Source: Quillaja saponaria (taxonomy: Eukaryota; Streptophyta; Magnoliopsida; Fabales; Quillajaceae). Taken from it: 64,000 nucleotides of DNA. Position numbers and translations under genes: made by a program. This document shows positions 35,986 through 48,800 of this stretch, in pieces. Position 1 is the stretch's first letter. Every line of letters starts with the position of its first letter. The notes beneath the pieces are model-generated. The model was not told the DNA's origin. It made no database searches and saw only the letters and a list, made by a program, of their open reading frames with translations. The stretch lies in the NCBI GenBank assembly GCA_029379385.1, contig CM055608.1:30316350-30380349 (forward strand), given 5' to 3'.

Positions 35986-37543
35986 AGATTCCATGTGTTC
36001 TGAAATTGTACCACCACTTTGTTGCCAGTTGTGTCATCATTTCATACAGAAATGCTCAATTTTATATACACAAACTAGTATACATGTTTCTGAGTGTTAG
36101 ATTTGAGAAATATTGTCTTCATTGCCCGTTTCTGTATTATAATTTTTTTTGGAAGTTGCTATGTGCTCGTGTGCACAGTCTCCCTTTTATTCTTCAACTT
36201 ATTAGTCATGCAAAACTCCATCATAAGCTTCTTTTCTATTTTGAGGATCGAAGTACTCGTTACACGTTATACCCATTATGGTTGAAGGAATCAAAAGGTA
36301 ACTTTGTCTTATAGCAGAACCACTGCATTAAAAATTTAATGTCTCAGCCTGCTCTGACATCCTTCAACAAAGCATAAAATTCTGCTTGCTTTTCTCAAAG
36401 AACGATCTTACTCTAGGACCGAATTAGCATTTTCACAACATGGAAATGGCGGAATAAACATGATAGTTGGGCGTTGGGACTCGGGGGAACTTCATTTTCA
36501 GTACCAATCATGGAAAACAGAACAACAAAGCAGTTAATGGAAGAACTCTACACTTTCTTCCTTCTCTTTTTCCCTTAGCTAGCTACAATTTTGATAGGGA
36601 TTCGGGACACAACTGCAAAATATTAGAATATGAATCGGGACACCAGGTAGGTGACAACCAGATAAAGTTGTTAATGAGATTTTTTTATCTAAAAAATTAT
36701 GTGCCACGTAAACTTGGATTACACTTGAAGTTTCGGAAAATGAAGGGAGATCAAATGATCATTGTAATATCAGTAACATAATAGAACTCACAAACTTATG
36801 CAGCGGTGTTCCTAAATCAGAACTGCAATAATAAGAACTAAGAAATAAATGCTATCTTCACCATGAGAAGGAACATCTTTATTTCAAGTTTAACCAATGA
36901 AGTAAAGTTTAGCCCTCATCTTTCCTTGCTACAAAATTAAACTAGTTTATGAGAAAGAAATCAGATATTTTCCCGTGGGTCTCATTAACAAGAATGCATA
37001 ACAAAAACACCACTGAACTAGTAGCCTAAATATCTAAACATTTTCACCATGCCACTAGTCTGGCAGCCACAGAGAATTGTATGTAATTAAAGAAAAAGCT
37101 GATACACAGGATAGGTTCAAACTTCCAAACACGTTTCGAACACCCCCACTCCTAATTAAAACATATACACCTCTCTTGGAGAATTACCAGGAATAATAAA
37201 ATATAATGACTATAAAATTGGCATCATGCAAGTTCTTCATTATTCTGTAAAAAATTGTGTTACACAATCCAAGAATGATAATATCATAAATTCATTATAC
37301 TATACAAACACAAAGTAAAGTACCGCTTCTAGTGTACCAAACACGTATACAGGAAAATTGCTGAGAAGCTACAAAATTGGGTACTAGCTCTGCTTTACAT
37401 TTCAAAGCAATATAATGTATATATTAGATACTGACAATGAACAAAAGAATACATCTGCACCTATTACATGGCACATACAGCATAAACAACAAACACATTT
37501 CTCTATCCATTTAGTACCATATAAAGAGAACATAACAGCTCAA
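35986..37543. other. Intergenic between converging TSPO and XXT
   Basis: It holds the 3' UTRs of both genes. The open frames at 36006-36314 and 36467-36781 show no recognisable domain. Confidence 0.45.
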
Positions 37544-38909
37544 CTAAGATGATGATACCTTAACTTCTTTAAATGCTGGATGAAGTAAGCCAAGTTCATC
37601 TTTAACCCCAAGAGGGTTGCTAGTTTCGTTTCGTACTCGCTTAACTCGTCTACTAGCCAATGACTTGTGCGTGAACCCGTAAATTTGAAGTATCCTGATT
37701 ATCCCCAAAATTGAAAGCTCTGTCCATCTGCTTCAAGCATCTCTCAACTGGGTAATCCCCAAACTTTCCACAAGGCTTGCAACCCACAAAATGTGTCACC
37801 AGTGGCCATCGGTGGTCACCCAAACCAGGGTGATAATTCTCCGTCATTTCCTCATATCTGTCAACCAAAATACCCCAGTAACCATGCAAGTAATATGCAC
37901 TCTCAAGGTACACCTTATCACCCCATTTATCTTTCTGTGTTGCCAACAAATAAACCATTGCTGACTGATCATCGGCTTCAAATACTGGTCTATCCTTGAG
38001 TTCCCTAGTCAATATTTTCCCTGCCTCATCTCTAATTTTTCCCTTTGGTCCCATTGGTGCCCAAGCATCAAGAATGTCCAATGACCACTGACAGTTCCTC
38101 AACAAAAAGCTCCCAGTATTCAATCCAATCCAATTCTTTTGGTTATAGACCATCTCATTCCACCCGTGCATTACCAAATTAGAATCTTCATACCTCTCCC
38201 AGGGTACTTCAAATGCCATATCCGTAAACATAGCATCACTATCCATCCACCACAAGAATTCCACTTCAGGGTGTGACAAAAGAAGCTTACGAATCAATGG
38301 AAGCTTCGCCCAAAACCCAGCCATTTCGGCATCAAGAAGGGCCATGTTATAAAATACCTCAATCCCATGTAATCTACAGTAATCAATCTTATTCTTGATA
38401 GACTTCAACAAATAATGATCACCTACCGGGTTCTCACATGGTTTTGGCGAAGACCCGGTTACCAGAAGTACCCGAGGCTTATTGGGTCGAATGAAGTTCG
38501 GATAATCCGGATTTTGTTTGAGCCACCTCGATCTCTGCTTGTCCCAATCTGAAATTTTTGGACCCAGACTGTACAGCTTATTTGGGTCGCGTTTTTCATC
38601 ATCTCCTTCTTCATCGACCAATATTTTGTTGATGTCGAACGCATTATAGTTATTGGTAGAACTATCAGAGGAGGAGGACGACATCGTTTGCACTTCCTCG
38701 AGAACGCGATGCGGCTGAGCTTGCTTTCGTGAATAGAAATGTTCACGAATCTCGACGAAATCCTGCCCCGGCGTGCCGAACTTCCCGGCTCCGATTGTGC
38801 CTCGTAAAACAACGATGGTGAGGACGAGACAGAGGATGGTAACCTTGCCATGACGGAGAGCTCTCTGGATCTTCCTCCACCTCTGAGCCCCCAAACACTT
38901 CTCTAACAT
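37544..38909 (-). CDS. XXT2: Xyloglucan 6-xylosyltransferase (GT34, XXT1/XXT2-like) with a C-terminal frameshift
   Basis: XXT1/2 transfer xylose from UDP-xylose to the glucan backbone of xyloglucan in the Golgi. The intronless frame starts at 38909. It has a short basic cytosolic tail, a type II membrane anchor (about 22-40), a stem, and the GT34 catalytic domain with the metal-binding DSD in FLWWMDSDAMF (223-225). The domain also shows HGWNEMVYNQKNWIGLNTGSF and HFVGCKPCGKFGDYPVERC segments. After Gln405 an extra G (37694 on the plus strand) shifts the frame, and translation stops at 37653 with 418 aa. The conserved ending (IYGFTHKSLASRRVKRV, then LGLLHPAFKEVKV) follows in the next frame to a stop at 37544-37546. 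The unshifted length would be about 454 aa, normal for XXTs. Either a real mutation or a sequence error. Confidence 0.9.
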
Positions 38910-40647
38910 TTTTCTGATCCTTGTGCTTCTGATTTTGATACCTTAACAGATCAAACCCAAAAGAAGAAAATAAATTGAAATGGATGAAATTAAAAAACCC
39001 TAATGAGAGAAAATGTAGTTTTCTCGGGAAATCTCAAGAGTTCAGTTAGTGAGGGAATTGGCATTTGGCATTTGGCAATTGGCAGCTGAAAAATTCAGTG
39101 AAAAAGAAACAGAAAAACGCGTTTTTTTGTAATTTTGTTGATCCAAAAGAGAACACCAGCTAATCTCAGTCGAAGGAAAGAGAAGATTCTCCGACATTGT
39201 GACACGCTGTTTGGAGCTTGCATTACGGACATGTAGGGCCCATGTTTATCTCAAATTCCATATGGCACCGTTTTTTAACACTCCCTAGCCTAGCCTCTGA
39301 CGCAAGCTTTCCTTTACTACTTGCCATGTAAATTGTCATCCAGCTCAAAACTTACTGGCTTCGTGCTCTGAAAGTCTAAACCTCATCCTGACAGTCTGGT
39401 TGCACTTGTCAAAATTTTTATTACATTTATGATAATTAATCACATTTCGTTAAGAATCAGACTATATGGTGTAATTCTTTTAACCCTAAGTTTTTATTTA
39501 TAAATTTTTTTATAATTTTAATGTTATTTAATATATAAAACATTATTTTTTAACAATACTTTAAGGCAAATGTAAAAAAAACTCATTATTTATTTAAATG
39601 TTTGAAGTATTTTTTTTTCCTTTTGAGAGAGGAAAAGGTTTGAACACATTAAAGTTGAAAGAAAATTATTAATGAGAATCAATAATATGCATTCAATGCA
39701 TAGAGAATAGTGATGCACCAATCCTGAAGGATGTGTGCAATTGATTTTAGTCAGAAAATTGAGATTGAAAAAGATTTTACTCAGAACTTAGTTTATTAGT
39801 CTTCTGACAGATCATAAGATACAAACTTCATGGCTAAGCCACTCAGGAAACCAAATCAATCCTACAATATCCAAGCAATGGAAAACATAGATAACATCAT
39901 AACAATATCAGGCACACGCATTGACAAAGCCAGATACATTGTCAGAAAGACATCATAATCCTGATGGACTGCCATGACGAGTGGCAATACTGCTTCTGCC
40001 CATCACTCGATACAACCTTAGAAGTTTGCTACATTTTCCACTCGCACTCTAATTTATTTGCTCCATCGGCAAGCATTTCTCTGTGCAACGCCATGTAGCT
40101 TCACTGATTCTCTGTCCATCAGAAAATCAAATACCGTAAGAGATGAATTGCCCCACTCCCACCAACCTGTATGTGTAACAAAAGTACACAACTGGTTACT
40201 AATAGAATAAAAAAAATCATTAAATATCGTAGTTCATATCTTCTCTTTCTTTTGTGCAATAATGATGGAACTAACCATTCATCTATCAGAAACGATGGGA
40301 AATGATGGCATAAGATATGGACAAAAACCCTAATTACAAGATTTCCTTTCTTTCTTTTTTTCTTCATTATCTTTTCAAGGAGGCATTGGGATTCAACAAA
40401 ACATGGATTTGCTCTTTCCATGCTTTATGTTGCAACTACATTTGACAACCCAAAAGGCAAGAGGTAAATATTTTTCATCTATAACACGTGTTCACAGAAA
40501 AACTTTTCTGTCCCAACTCAACTGAATCTTAAATCACAAACTAATTAGAGTAAGCAAAAACTTTTTATCTACGCTTGTAAATTTAAACTTCCAAATAGAA
40601 GTTTGTAACTTGTATATAATAAATAGTAACCAACAACAACTGACCTT
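38910..40647. other. XXT promoter region and AlkB-like 3' flank
   Basis: XXT and the AlkB-like gene both read leftward. AT-rich stretches lie at 39480-39700. No further gene is seen. Confidence 0.4.
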
Positions 40648-43394
40648 CTATGTCTTGCAGAGCTTCCTCAGTGTTATTGACATTCGTGTCATTTGATTCA
40701 ATTCTTGTCCTTCCCACATTTGAAAACCTGGTAGGCGATTAATCTCATGCTTCCAAAGGTAGCGAGCTTCTCCTGACAATAAAACTAAGGATCCAGGGGT
40801 AAGTAACACAGGAACCTTTTCTATGAGAGGATCCAATTGTCCTTCCTTTACAATGTCATAATCTATTCTTTCAACTCTTGTAAAGTGCATCACACATGAT
40901 GACTCTAAGGAAACAATAGCAATTCCATCTTCAAAGCGCAGAAGGTCAACGTGTGCACAGATACCCTGCATATACAATGAGCCAAAAAATTATCATTAGC
41001 ATCACAAGCATTACAATTAACAACATGACTTACTGTAATCAGACAAAAAATCTCACCACACAGTAACAAATTGCATATGTGAACTGAATGCATTAGGCTT
41101 AGAAGATAAAAGTAAAACCAAGCTTGAGAAAAAATATATTGACTACTTTGCAGTACAGACATCTTGATGAGCCAACTGAAATAAATAGTAGCATCTTTCT
41201 TCATGCATAAATCCGAGACCTTTTATTTTCACATATAAAGTGCCTAACTGAAACATCAGTAGATATTTGGAAATAGTAATATCGCACCTCACCTGGTTTG
41301 TAAAGATTTACAATTAATTGGTTGAAAAGTGGCTTCCTCCACAGTAAATCTGATGGAAATGCACAGGTTTCCTCATCCCCACCAGAACTTCCCAAGTCCA
41401 TTGCATCACTTAGAAGCACCGATTCACAGATGGCATCTGACAGTTCCATTGCCCATTCTGGAAGATCACCAAACCTCATAGCCTGTTGAGAAAGAAATCT
41501 GAGCATTGTTAAACATAATTCAATCTGAAACAGCTTAAAGCACAATAGACTAGGCTGACAATGAACTGAATATCAGTAGCTTGGTGATGGTACATGATTA
41601 GTAAAGTAACCAATCACCATGCATAACCATCCCCCTCATCTTTGTTCAGAAACTTGGAAGGTGGAGGGCATAATCTAATGGGAAATGCAAACCAAGCTCT
41701 TATATGACATCATGAAGGGAAAACTACAAACACCAAGGAGGAAAAATAGGCAAAACTTGCTTCTCCACTTACCAACAAACTTCTTCAGAACATTTCCAAA
41801 AGTCACGAAGATTTCCCCAATGAGGTGAAGATATTATCTCAATAGAGCCACAAGTTCATATTAGCAAAAACCACTAATAAACAACTTCACAGAATGAACT
41901 TTCTTAGATCTTGCAAGATAGATAGTGAACATAGTTTAATAATTTTAAAAGAAGTACTTTAAGAATTCTATTGGAGAGCACACAAGAATTCATTACACTC
42001 TAGTTCAACTGCTGGATCAAGTTTGCATGAAAATTGCACAATGAAATTGTTTTGTAACAATTTAAACTCTAACCAACAAAAACTCAATGATATAAGTAAA
42101 CTTCAACTACAAAGTAGGTGAAGTACTATAAATTTAAAGTAATTTGAAAAATGCAAACAAATTCTAAAAATCTTACCCAGAACATATTCAATAGTCATGT
42201 TACGCCAGAAGTTATAACTAATATAAAAATGAGTCACTCACTTGTAACTGTAGGCTAATATTTCTTTTCCCCATTGACCCAATTTACAACCTAAAATGGA
42301 CCAGTTCATGAGATTTCCTGAGGTCCTTCAGCACATTATAGCTGATATAGGCTATTCGCTGTCATTAAAGGTTGAATACAACTAAATTAACTTTTTCAAC
42401 CATGAGTCATTCCAAGGGGTTCGCCACTTTCCCATGTCAAGGGAGGTAGAGAGGTCATGAACTTGATTGTTTGCATTTCAAACAGCCTTGACACTAACTT
42501 TTTAACAAATGGAATCCTATTGCTGCCATTCCTTCAGTTATCACTGCAACTAATAGATTCAATTGATAGTTGCTAATATAGACACATTAAAATCTAGAAT
42601 TAAGTTGAACTTTATATTGCACATGTCAAGGACATAATTCTGTCAAATGTTGACAGTATAGTCTAACAAATGAGAATCAATTTCAAGCACTCAAACATAC
42701 TGCTTTCAACAATCAACCAATGCTCAACAACAATCAGTAATATGTCTACAGTGCAACTCTGACTCTCATAATTAATGACAATTGACAATTTGTTTCAATA
42801 GATATTCAGGACTAAGAAGTGAGCTAATTCATAATCCATAAGTGTACCTGATTCTGCGAGGCTTCATTGAACCACCCCTCTGCAACCATAGATTAAAATT
42901 AAGCATATTTATGAAAAGAAAAAACAAAATTAAAAAAAAAAAAACAATTTTTTTCTTCGAAGTCTGAAAATTTATCACAATAATCTGCAATTCCCATCCG
43001 AGGTGTTTCAACTATTTTTCTCTTCTACACTCGTCAAGCCATGTTTCTCCAGAAAGAAAAATATTTCAGGTATTACCGTTTAATTCAAGACCCTCTCGGT
43101 GCATTGCATAGATGGTCTTCTTCCTCCAATTTCCCACAGTAATCTTACTCGCATGAGTGGAAGGAAGTAAAAGACGAACCTTTTTCAATTGCTGGCGAGC
43201 AAAGAAGATTGTCGTTTGGGAGAGAGAAAGTCTGTGCACAACCATAGCCCTTTGATTACGTTGATTCGTTCCCAGCTTGGATTTTGTTCCAAAACAGGCT
43301 GAGATCGATCTTCGTAGATTGACTCTTCTACTTCGCTGTCCGACGATTCGCCGAACACTTGCTTGTAAAGGGCCTCGTGATCAATATCGTCCAT
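40648..43394 (-). CDS. AlkB-like 2-oxoglutarate/Fe(II) dioxygenase (ALKBH8-like)
   Basis: This family oxidatively demethylates or hydroxylates nucleic-acid bases; the exact substrate of this plant subgroup is not known to me. Four exons on the minus strand are 43394-about 43180, 42879-42848, 41482-41288 and 40965-40648. Exons 2-4 join in phase. The jelly-roll metal site is visible: HVD in GICAHVDLL, a distal His in YLWKHEI, and the 2OG-binding Arg in TRMSITLRKLC. FNQLIVNLYKPGEG precedes the first His. Exon 1 has an acidic start (MDDIDHEALYKQVFGESSDSE). An in-frame upstream ATG at 43475 is less likely. At the exon 1 end, LLAS and the expected AIEKEGWF lie in different frames (around 43193), so the standard GT donor at 43179 leaves a 1-nt shift. 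A weak GC donor at 43192 would keep the frame. Confidence 0.82.
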
Positions 43395-44135
43395 CAGAAA
43401 TGAACTCCAGGGATGATTGATAGCCTTTTTATTTTCCTTGCTCTCAATTTTGCTAATGCCAATGGTTTTTTCCACAAATTATTATTATTTCCTATAATCT
43501 AGGCTTACAATGTTGCCCAAGGTTTGCCTAAAAGTAGGTATCGCCCTCAAATCAAATAATTTGACTTTGAATTGAAAATTTTGAATTCAAATTTAACTTA
43601 ATAGTCAAATTCGAATTCAAATTGTATGAATAAATCGAATTACTATTCAAATTTAAATTAAAAAAAAATTATTAAAAAAATTACATTTTATACTTCTTTT
43701 TACACTGAAATACTCTAAATATTCAAATATTTAAAATTTTACTAATATTTGAATTCAAATTTTAGATTAAAATTGGGTTAAGTACTCGAATTTGAATAAT
43801 ATCCTATTCTAAACTATTCGGTTCAACTTTTATCCCTATCTATAACTCCATCGAGAATTTCTAATGTATAAATTAATGTGAAATGTATATTACATATAAA
43901 TTAATAAAGTTTATGACGATTTAAGATAATGAATGTATTAAGATATAAATTGACAATTAAATTAAAATATGTACCAATATATAAATCGGATTAATTAATG
44001 ATGATTTAAGGTAAATGTACCAATAAATCAGTAAGGCATGAATTAAGATGAACTGTACCAATATATAAATTAGTGGCACTTGTGTGATTTAAAGTGCAAT
44101 ATCTACAAAGATTCAGGCATAAAATATTATCATTT
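43395..44135. other. AT-rich spacer upstream of the AlkB-like gene
   Basis: From 43560 to 43830 the motif AATTCAAATTTGAATT and its variants recur in both orientations, a simple AT-rich palindromic patch. No gene is seen. Confidence 0.45.
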
Positions 44136-44137
44136 AT

Positions 44138-44295
44138 GATGAAATATTTATTAACACAATAATTATCATAGAAGTTAACATACTTCAAATGTTTTTTAAT
44201 AAACAAATTCTAAAATAATGAAATATTTATTAACACAATAATTGGCATGGAAGCTGACATACTTTAAATGGTTTTCAACAAACAAACTATAAAAT
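44138..44295. repeat. Tandem duplication of about 79 bp
   Basis: GATGAAATATTTATTAACAC... (about 44138-44216) is repeated directly as AATGAAATATTTATTAACAC... (about 44217-44295) with a few substitutions. Confidence 0.8.
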
Positions 44296-44651
44296 ATTAT
44301 ACTACTCTGTGCTAAAAATATGTTAACACACAAATGGTTAATCGCCACCAATTTATTATGAATCTCAAAATAACAAACAATTTTATATAAAAAAAATTGT
44401 TAATATTTTTTCATACATAAACTGTAATGGGATAACTATTTACTATAAAATATCTACTTATACATAATTAATTTCTGATTCAAATTAAGCAAGTTCCGAT
44501 ATTCAAATTTTTTTTTCAAGTTTGTCATGAAAAGCAACTCCCACGTATATTTTGTATGTTTATTTACATTCATGAAAATATTTGATTTTATTTTTTGAAA
44601 CATTTGATAATTTTAAACTTTTAAATGTTATTATGTTGTATTTTTTATTTT

Positions 44652-44731
44652 TTTGGTACATTGAGAGTGCTCGAAACTCCTCACTAAGAGATGAGAGACA
44701 AGTACTAACCATATGAGCTAAGCTCTCAGTA
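44652..44731 (-). mobile_element. SINE-like tRNA-derived element
   Basis: On the minus strand it reads ACTGAGAGCTTAGCTCATATGG and later GAGTTTCGAGCAC, resembling the pol III A box (TRGCNNAGTGG) and B box (GGTTCGANTCC). It ends in a short A-rich tail. It is flanked by a perfect 14-bp direct repeat GTATTTTTTATTTT (44638-44651 and 44732-44745), a target-site duplication typical of SINE insertion. It is only about 80 bp, so a short or truncated member. Confidence 0.72.
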
Positions 44732-44832
44732 GTATTTTTTATTTTAAATATACAAAAAATTAATTCTTATTTATAATAAACTAAATATTTAACTTCAGAA
44801 TGATCCCAAAATATTATTCTAAATTAAAAAGA

Positions 44833-44906
44833 TTCATTTCAATGATATTAAAACACTTTCAAATTCTTATTCATTTCAATGATATTAAAACACTTTCAAA
44901 TTCTTA
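44833..44906. repeat. 37-bp perfect tandem duplication
   Basis: A 37-bp unit beginning TTCATTTCAATGATATTAAA occurs at 44833-44869 and immediately again at 44870-44906. Confidence 0.9.
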
Positions 44907-45073
44907 GTCTACATAATAGTAACATATAAAAAATATCAATTACAAAATTAATTTTAAATCATAAAATGATCATAGTCCTAGGAAAAACCCAAATATTAAT
45001 TTGTACAAGTATAACACTTGATTGTGTGATGAAATACTTAATTGAAAAACAACTTTTTCTTATTTAAAAAAAG

Positions 45074-45812
45074 AGAGTAAAGTACACATAACCACTTTTT
45101 AGCTTATTCCCAAACACATATATGTGTTTTAATTTATCCAAAATCACCTCTCTGTATTTTGGATGAATGTGTCCTCAACAGAATCTGTTACACTTAATCA
45201 TGAAAACACCCCATGTGCAGGACAGATCAATCTATCATTGTCTTCAACCTGTATTTTTCTCTTTCCTAATTCTAAAATCTCCTAATTCTTATATCCTTAT
45301 TAACTTAAATCCCTTTCAGAAACCTATCACTATTTTACCAGAGCCACCACTTTCTAATTTCATTATCTTTTCCATAACTTGCAAGCAAAACATTTTCTCT
45401 AAGGAGGCTTTGTTTTCTAGTTCTACAAGATCCAAAATGCATTGCATCTGATGCAATTTTGTGCAGGCTAAATCTTGTGATATGTTAGGGATTATACCAT
45501 AATCAAAGTATCTCTTAATGCATGGTTCTCCAAGTTTTTTTTTTTTGTTTTATTGGATTGAGAATGATTTGAGTTTTTAAAGAAATAAGAATTTAGTGAT
45601 TTGATTAATTAAGGAAAAATTAAGAATTTTAAAATTAGGAGAGAGAAAAAATACATATCAAATTAGGGAAGAAATAATGAATTTTAGAATCATGTAAATT
45701 TAACAAACATTATCAAGGATAATTTTATATAAAACACAGAAAAATAATTTTGGACATAATAAAATACTTGTATATATTTGAAAATAAGTAAAACCACATG
45801 ACTAAATTTCTC
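45074..45812. mobile_element. Foldback / long-TIR element (copy 2, related to 4.8-5.7 kb)
   Basis: The left end (GAGTAAAGTACACATAACC..., with TTTATCCAAAATCACCTCTCTGTATTTT near 45136-45165) pairs imperfectly with the complement of the right end. The right end carries AAAACACAGAAAAATAATTTTGGACATAA and, further out, AAAATAAGTAAAACCACATGA. The same outer motifs occur in copy 1 (GAGTAAAATATAC, CTTATTTTCAAA, CCAAAA, CACCTCCTGAACTTTG). Arms are more diverged than in copy 1, so ends are approximate. Confidence 0.55.
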
Positions 45813-45873
45813 AAAAACCAAGTAAACAACAACTTTTTTGTGATATTTGGTTACATTTCACAATTTTAATAAG

Positions 45874-48800
45874 GATTTTTCTAAAAGATGCCTAAAGGGC
45901 CCCATTTGTGAGCATTAATTGTTCATTATTTTTTGAACTTTTCTGCATACCTATATACATGTCTAATCAACTTTCAATAACTTTTTTATTTAGACAAGTT
46001 TACCCTTCCAATAACTTTACTCTCTTTTCCCTCCAAAATTTCAACACAGAAAAGAAAAAAAAAAAAAAAGATGACTCTTTACTTTTCTTGTACTTTGCCA
46101 TCTTTTTAAAATTTTCTTTCAAGAATATGGCCACGCCTACATCTTTGAAGAATTGCAATTAGAAAAAAGAGACAATAATGAACACTCTTTTTTGTCATCT
46201 TTAAGGTAAGTTTATTCATTCATTTCTATTTTAATGTTTTAAATTTTCAAAGATTTTCTTGCCAACAAAAAATTAGCATGAAAGTAGTGTGAGCCTGAAA
46301 AAAATTTAGCTGAATACTAAATACCTATTTTTGCATAAAGTTGAAATCTTCTTGTATTGCTATGAACAGTTCAGAAGGCAGTAATGAAAACTTGAATACT
46401 GGGAGTGGCAATACATCTAATTCTATCACAGGGGAAGAAAATTCAGGGAATCTTGTTGTAGAAAGAAAGCTGAAAAAGCGGGCATGTACCATGTTGATAT
46501 AAGAAAAAAAAAAAAAAAGGAATATTAGAAATAAATTAGTATAATGACTTTGTAAACAAATAAGCAAAACATCCCTTCTCTTGTTTTTTTTTTTTTTTCA
46601 TTTTCTTTATGTGATCTCTATTGAAGAAAAAAGTCTATTTTTATTGTTTTTAATGCACATATAGAAACTGTATATTTGGTTAATTATCTATTTCAACTTT
46701 TTAATGTATTCTAGTTATTCTATATTAACTTATATTTTTATATATGTGTGTGTGTATTTCTAGATGAATATGGAAGATGTTTAGGATGATTTCAATGAAA
46801 GTGCTATAACAAATGAGTTTGATTTGAATGAATTGCCTAATGAATTGTTTAACAAGAAAGAAAATGGTTTTGAGCCTTTTATTGATCAATGTTTTATGAG
46901 TGACGAGGAGGCATTTGTTTTTCATAAAAAATATGCCAAGAATCATAGTTTTGCAATTCGAAAAGGACGATTCAACAACAATCATGGAGAAATAAAGAGA
47001 CGTGATTTTTTTTGTCATCGTCAAGGAAAGCCAAATTTGAAAATTGTTGATTTATCGAAAGAACAAAGAAATAGAAAATCAATCAAATGTGGATGTAATG
47101 CTCATATGCGAATCATAATGAAGAAACTATCTGATATTTTTCCAATGGAGTGGCATGTTACAAAGTTCATTAGTGATCATGATCATAACTTGTTACCTTT
47201 CGAAATAGTACGCTTTCTTCCATCAAATCGTACTATCATCATAAAAGATGAAGAGCGCATATGCTTACTAAAAGACGGTGGTCTTTCGGTTGGACAAACA
47301 ATGCATGTTATGGAGCATAAAAATACTAGACATAGGCATCTTCCATTTCTCCATAAAGATATTCATAATTTCTACAGTAAGGCTACTAAAAAGAATTCAA
47401 AGAATGAAGCTATGGATCTTTTGGAACATTGTAAAGTTGCTAAGGATCAAAATTGTGACTCTTTATGATTATAACCTTGATGCAAAGAGAAAGTTAGAGC
47501 ACATTTTTTGGGTTCCATCTCATGGTTTTGAATGGTACCAAAAATTTAGAGATGTTGTTCTCTTTGATACTACTTATGAGGTGAACTCTTATGACATGCC
47601 TTTTGGCATTTTTGTTGGAGCTGATAATAATAGGAGGACAATACCATTTGGTTGTGCACTTCTAAGCAACGAGACAACGAGTACATTAAGTGGTTAATGA
47701 CGGTATTTATTTTTATTTTTAAGTTATTCTTTTTACCTCTTAAACTTTTTATGTATTGCGTTTTTATTTTGTGTAATGCTCTTTATTTTCTTGACAAAAT
47801 TTTATGTCACTAATGAAGAGACAATCTAAGACAATTTTGACTGGTCAAGATCCATGGATTACGGAAGCCATTGGGAAGGAGATGCTAACTTACAAAACAG
47901 GCTTTTTGCATATGGCATATTACTGTTAAATTTAGTGGTTGGTTTACTTCAATCCTACAGAATCAGTATTCTAAATGGTGTTCTAATTTTTATAAGCTAT
48001 ATAAGTTAGATAGTTGTGAAGAGTTTAAGCATCAATGGCCTTAAGTGATTGAAAAGTATAACTTGTGTACAAATAAACATGTGAGTGGTTTGTACAAAAT
48101 CAAGCATTTTTGGGTGCAGGCATACATTCGTGGCTATTTTTTTAGTGGCATTACAACAATGAGAAGATCAAAAAGCATTAATGCATTCATCAAACGGTTT
48201 GTAAATTCACATACATGTTTGACCCAACTAGTGAAACAAGTAAGTTTTTGTATTTTTGTCTATAGATAAATTTATTTCATTGATTATAAGACTTTTGAGT
48301 TTATTTTTTATTGACACCATGTTGGAGACTTATAGAAGCTTATAATGAGAGTTTATTTTTCAATGAGAGGTATGTCTCCATTAGAGGAACAAGCACACAA
48401 CATTTTCACACCATTCTCTTTCAAGAAGTTTCAAGAAGAGTTTGCTAGGGCAAGTCAATATAAGGTGATTGAAGAAAACTCTAATGAATTCATGGTCCAT
48501 CATCATAAAGAGGTATGTAGTCAAAAACAAAAAAGTTTTTTGGGATGGAAAGATTTCTACTTGTAGTTGTAAGAACTTTGAGTTTTGGAGAATTTTTTGT
48601 CGTCACATTTTAAGTTTGTTTCTCCATAAAGATTGTTTCGAAATTCCTTCAGTATACTTTCCATCTCGTTGGTGGCGTGATTCACAATATGTTGGAAGAT
48701 TATTACCTTATAATGAGGAAGATGCATCACACAAAGATTTAACTATTATTGACAATGATAATGTTAATGTGGATGGGTTTGTTCATTGTCCTCCAATCTC

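Noticed and set aside
44697..44731. tRNA gene suggested by the A and B boxes
   Set aside because: No acceptor or anticodon stem can be formed. The long direct repeats at both ends indicate a SINE.
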